Below, one piece after another: positions 61,779 to 64,000 of a stretch of 64,000 bases of DNA; positions within the stretch are counted from its first letter, which is position 1, and the number at the start of each line of letters is the position of its first letter. Origin of the DNA: Clostridiales bacterium. GTDB taxonomy: Bacteria > Bacillota > Clostridia > Oscillospirales > Oscillospiraceae. The notes below the pieces were generated by a model. The model was not told the DNA's origin and did not search any database. It worked only from the letters and a program-made list of their open reading frames with translations. The position numbers were made by a program, and so were the translations under genes. The stretch lies in the NCBI GenBank assembly GCA_004551945.1, contig SFPN01000011.1, positions 1 to 64,000 of the forward strand, given 5' to 3'.

Positions 61779-63005
61779 TCAGATGTCTCTGGTCCACAGG
61801 GAAGCCATAGCGGGGCCGCCGCCGACGCACAGGGAAGCGCCGCCGATGGTGGTGCCCTGACGCTGCATCTCATAGATCATGGAGACGATGATCCGCAGGC
61901 CGGTGCAGCCGATGGGGTGACCCAGGGAGATACCGGAGCCGTTCACGTTGGTCTTGGCCAGGTCAACGGTCCAGCCCTGCTCTTCCTTCAGCTTGCGGCC
62001 GACGCCCAGGAACTGAGCGGCAAAGGCCTCGTTGATCTCCCAGTAGTCCACGTCGGAGAAGGTCATGCCGGCGCCCTTCAGGCACTTGGGGATGGCATAA
62101 GCGGGGCCGATGCCCATGTACTTGGGCTCCACACCGGCGGAGCAGGAGTTGATCAGCTTCACCATGGGGGTGCAGCCCAGCTCCTTGGCCTTCTCGGGGG
62201 TCATGACCACCACGGCGGCAGCGGCGTCGTTGATACCGGAGGCGTTGGCAGCGGTGGTGACACCGTCGGGCGTGAAGACAGCCTTCATCTTGGACAGGGT
62301 CTCGATGTTGCAGTTGCGGATGGGGTGCTCATCGGTGTCGATGGCGATGTCGCCCTTCTTCTTGTTGTGGATGATGTAGGGAACGATCTCTTCCTTGAAC
62401 TTGCCGGCGTCGATGGCGGCGCAGGCGCGGTTGTGGCTGATGACGGCCAGCTCGTCGCACTCCTGACGGGAGACGTTGCACAGCTTTGCCACGTTGTCGG
62501 CGGTCACGCCCATGTGGCCGGGAACCAGAGCGTCATACAGAGCGTCGTGGATCAGGGAGTCGAACAGCTCAGCGCCGCCCTCGGTGGGGATGCCGCCCAT
62601 GCGGTAGCCCATACGGGCCTTGGGGAGCATGAAGGGAGCCTGGGTCATGTTTTCCACGCCCACGACCAGGCCGATGTCGGTCTTGCCCAGCATCACGTTG
62701 TTGCAGGCGATTTCCAGAGCGCGCATACCGGAAGCGCAGTTCTGGTTGACGGTGACAGCGCTGCTCTCCACAGGCAGACCAATGCGCATGGAGACCTGAC
62801 GGGCAGGCAGAGAGCCCTGCATGCCGGGATAGCACTCGCCCATCACGATCTCGTCGATCAGGTTGATGTCGATGCCGGAGCGGCGGATGGCTTCTTTACC
62901 AGCGTGGATTGCCAGTTCTCTTGCGGAAACGTCCTTGAACTGCCCCTGGAACTTACCAATGGCGGTACGACAGGCGCTGACGATCACAACTTCTCTCGTT
63001 TGCAT
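61779..63005 (-). CDS. Acetyl-CoA acetyltransferase (thiolase)
   Basis: A 408-residue thiolase II-type enzyme. The nucleophile is in NQNCASGMRAL (C90), and the C-terminal motifs are GHPIGCTGLRI and SLCVGGGPAMA with the second Cys. It condenses two acetyl-CoA to acetoacetyl-CoA, the first step of the butyrate pathway common in these gut anaerobes, or acts in degradation. ATG 63005 with AGGAGG upstream begins the standard MQTREVVIVSACRTA; an in-frame ATG at 63026 adds seven residues without a site. The other butyrate genes are not in the window. It has its own promoter and terminator. Confidence 0.95.
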   Translation of the reverse strand: MQTREVVIVSACRTAIGKFQGQFKDVSARELAIHAGKEAIRRSGIDINLIDEIVMGECYPGMQGSLPARQVSMRIGLPVESSAVTVNQNCASGMRALEIACNNVMLGKTDIGLVVGVENMTQAPFMLPKARMGYRMGGIPTEGGAELFDSLIHDALYDALVPGHMGVTADNVAKLCNVSRQECDELAVISHNRACAAIDAGKFKEEIVPYIIHNKKKGDIAIDTDEHPIRNCNIETLSKMKAVFTPDGVTTAANASGINDAAAAVVVMTPEKAKELGCTPMVKLINSCSAGVEPKYMGIGPAYAIPKCLKGAGMTFSDVDYWEINEAFAAQFLGVGRKLKEEQGWTVDLAKTNVNGSGISLGHPIGCTGLRIIVSMIYEMQRQGTTIGGASLCVGGGPAMASLWTRDI

Positions 63006-63085
63006 GTGAGATATCCTCCTAAACATGTCATGTATTTGTTCATTTTATATAAAAATGTACTAATTCAAATTCCTAAAACAATTGT

Positions 63086-63113
63086 ATTATACACCGAAAT
63101 CCTGCGCTGTCAA
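63086..63113 (-). promoter_or_regulatory. Promoter of the thiolase gene
   Basis: On the minus strand TTGACA (63113-63108), 16 bases, TATAAT (63091-63086). Both boxes are consensus. Confidence 0.82.
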
Positions 63114-63167
63114 GGGATCGGTAGAAATATGCACAAAATTTTTCTGGTGCTTATGCAGGAGATTTTC

Positions 63168-63196
63168 TTGCTCTTTTCATGCAAACTATGTATAAT
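63168..63196 (+). promoter_or_regulatory. Promoter of the right-edge regulator gene
   Basis: TTGCTC (63168-63173), 17 bases, TATAAT (63191-63196). Confidence 0.72.
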
Positions 63197-63290
63197 AGAG
63201 AAAAACCCTGGCCAAAGGGGCCAGGAGCCGTGCAATTTTTGCTTCATTTCCTCCAAAAAATACCTGCGCCAGAAAAAAAAGGAGCATCCT

Positions 63291-64000
63291 ATGCATCAAA
63301 TCCCGGAAAAATGGCACGCTGCGGCGATGGCCTTTTCTTTGGACCTTGCCAAAGACAACGAAATTTTGCCCAAAAAGGTTTTGTCCCTGTTTGACAAGCA
63401 CTTCGGCTTCCGGCGGAGCATTTTCCTGCCCGCCAGCTTCCCGGCTCTGCCCGGCAGCACCCCCCGCCGGCTGTGGAGCCTGAACAGCTACATCACCTAC
63501 GGCATCCGCTACGGCCCCATGTACGACTATAAGGAGCGGGTGTACAAGGACGACATCTTCCGCTATTCCAGCCTGCCCCCCCACCTGAAGGGCCGCCGGG
63601 TGATCTACACCGACGACCTGATGCCCTTTGAGGAGTACGAGCGCACCCCCTACGGCATCCACATGGCGGGAGAGGACCTGTACTACCAGGCGGTGCTCTT
63701 CTTTTACCAGGGGGACCGGGTCATCGGCTCCATGGGCCTGTTCCGCTCCAGGGAGGAGGGCCCCTTCCTCCAGGAGGAGCGCAGTCTGCTGGAGTACCTG
63801 GCGGTGCTGGTGGAGGCCAACTACCAGAACTATCTCCGCCACAGCGGCGAGGGACGCTTTCTGGACAGCTTCCACCTGTTCTTCCAGGACCTGAAGCAGG
63901 GAGCCGTTCTGCTGAACCAGGACATGACCGTGGTCCAGTGCAACAGCGCCGCCAAGGAGATCAGCCAGATTTTCTGGGAGCAGTACCGCCACAACCAGGG
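63291..64000 (+). CDS. GAF-like sensor regulator, incomplete at window end
   Basis: The first 236 residues of a protein that runs past the right edge without a stop. It begins at ATG 63291 after AAAAGGAG. Residues about 15-175 look like a GAF-type sensor domain; the segment VIGSMGLFRSREEGPFLQEE resembles GVLSLFRCREDGPFTDDE of the LuxR-type regulator at 34517. From about residue 200, GAVLLNQDMTVVQCNSAAKEI looks like the start of a PAS domain. A C-terminal helix-turn-helix is expected beyond the window. It is divergent from the thiolase gene and may regulate it; that is inference. Confidence 0.72.
   Translation, partial: MHQIPEKWHAAAMAFSLDLAKDNEILPKKVLSLFDKHFGFRRSIFLPASFPALPGSTPRRLWSLNSYITYGIRYGPMYDYKERVYKDDIFRYSSLPPHLKGRRVIYTDDLMPFEEYERTPYGIHMAGEDLYYQAVLFFYQGDRVIGSMGLFRSREEGPFLQEERSLLEYLAVLVEANYQNYLRHSGEGRFLDSFHLFFQDLKQGAVLLNQDMTVVQCNSAAKEISQIFWEQYRHNQ

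Larger units (their letters stand above)
63006..63290. other. Divergent AT-rich intergenic region
   Basis: 285 bases between the thiolase and the right-edge regulator. It contains the two opposed promoters listed separately and a CCTGGCC/GGCCAGG hairpin near 63207-63227 in the regulator leader. No gene is seen. Confidence 0.55.

Overview
The window looks like a chromosomal segment of a Gram-positive gut anaerobe of the Oscillospiraceae/Flavonifractor-Lawsonibacter type (Clostridia). The reasons are high-GC coding DNA with strong AGGAGG ribosome sites, sigma-A-type promoters, eight S-layer-homology (SLH) surface proteins in 64 kb, fused ECF transport genes, a RelBE-like module and the Firmicutes-specific rplU-prp-rpmA order. 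The species assignment is inference from gene content.

Layout. 184-8463 (minus): a RiPP-type operon (PqqD-like recognition protein, membrane protein, Cys-containing precursor, HprK-like kinase, radical SAM/SPASM enzyme), followed by a large GH20-SLH surface hexosaminidase. 8924-14376 (plus): a VWA-SLH adhesin and an S15-SLH peptidase, each with its own promoter and terminator. 14506-24125 (plus): an exopolysaccharide operon with a nucleotidyltransferase-fold protein, GalE, a CapD/FlaA1-like membrane dehydratase, a coiled-coil protein, a CpsB phosphatase, an Ig-like secreted protein and two tandem fused CpsC-CpsD tyrosine kinases. 24292-34338: PHP phosphoesterase, Rieske-FAD oxidoreductase, C69-SLH dipeptidase, COG2426 membrane protein, a two-component system and an NhaC antiporter. 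34517-38786: a LuxR-type regulator and a putrescine-to-GABA pair (PatA-like aminotransferase and aldehyde dehydrogenase). 38877-43671: MBL-SLH protein, RelBE-like toxin-antitoxin, MATE pump and a U32-like protein.

43767-57010 is the most striking part. Two near-duplicate cobalamin riboswitches, each with its own TTGACA promoter and intrinsic terminator, control (i) a DUF4430-SLH protein and (ii) a ~11 kb operon. That operon encodes a 1397-residue surface protein joining an alpha/alpha-toroid to a DUF4430 beta domain (the two-domain plan of animal transcobalamin/intrinsic factor), a separate toroid-SLH protein, a separate membrane-tethered DUF4430 protein, an EcfT, a DUF1275 membrane protein and a single-chain ATPase-ATPase-S-component ECF protein. 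I read this as a complete cell-surface B12 capture and uptake system in which bacterial transcobalamin-like proteins hand corrinoid to an ECF transporter. The riboswitch and domain calls come from the sequence; corrinoid binding and hand-off are inference.

57119-64000: a NagD-like HAD phosphatase, the obgE/rpmA/prp/rplU cluster, prmA, an acetyl-CoA acetyltransferase and the start of a second LuxR-like/GAF regulator that runs off the window. No tRNA, rRNA, CRISPR array, IS element or prophage gene was recognised.
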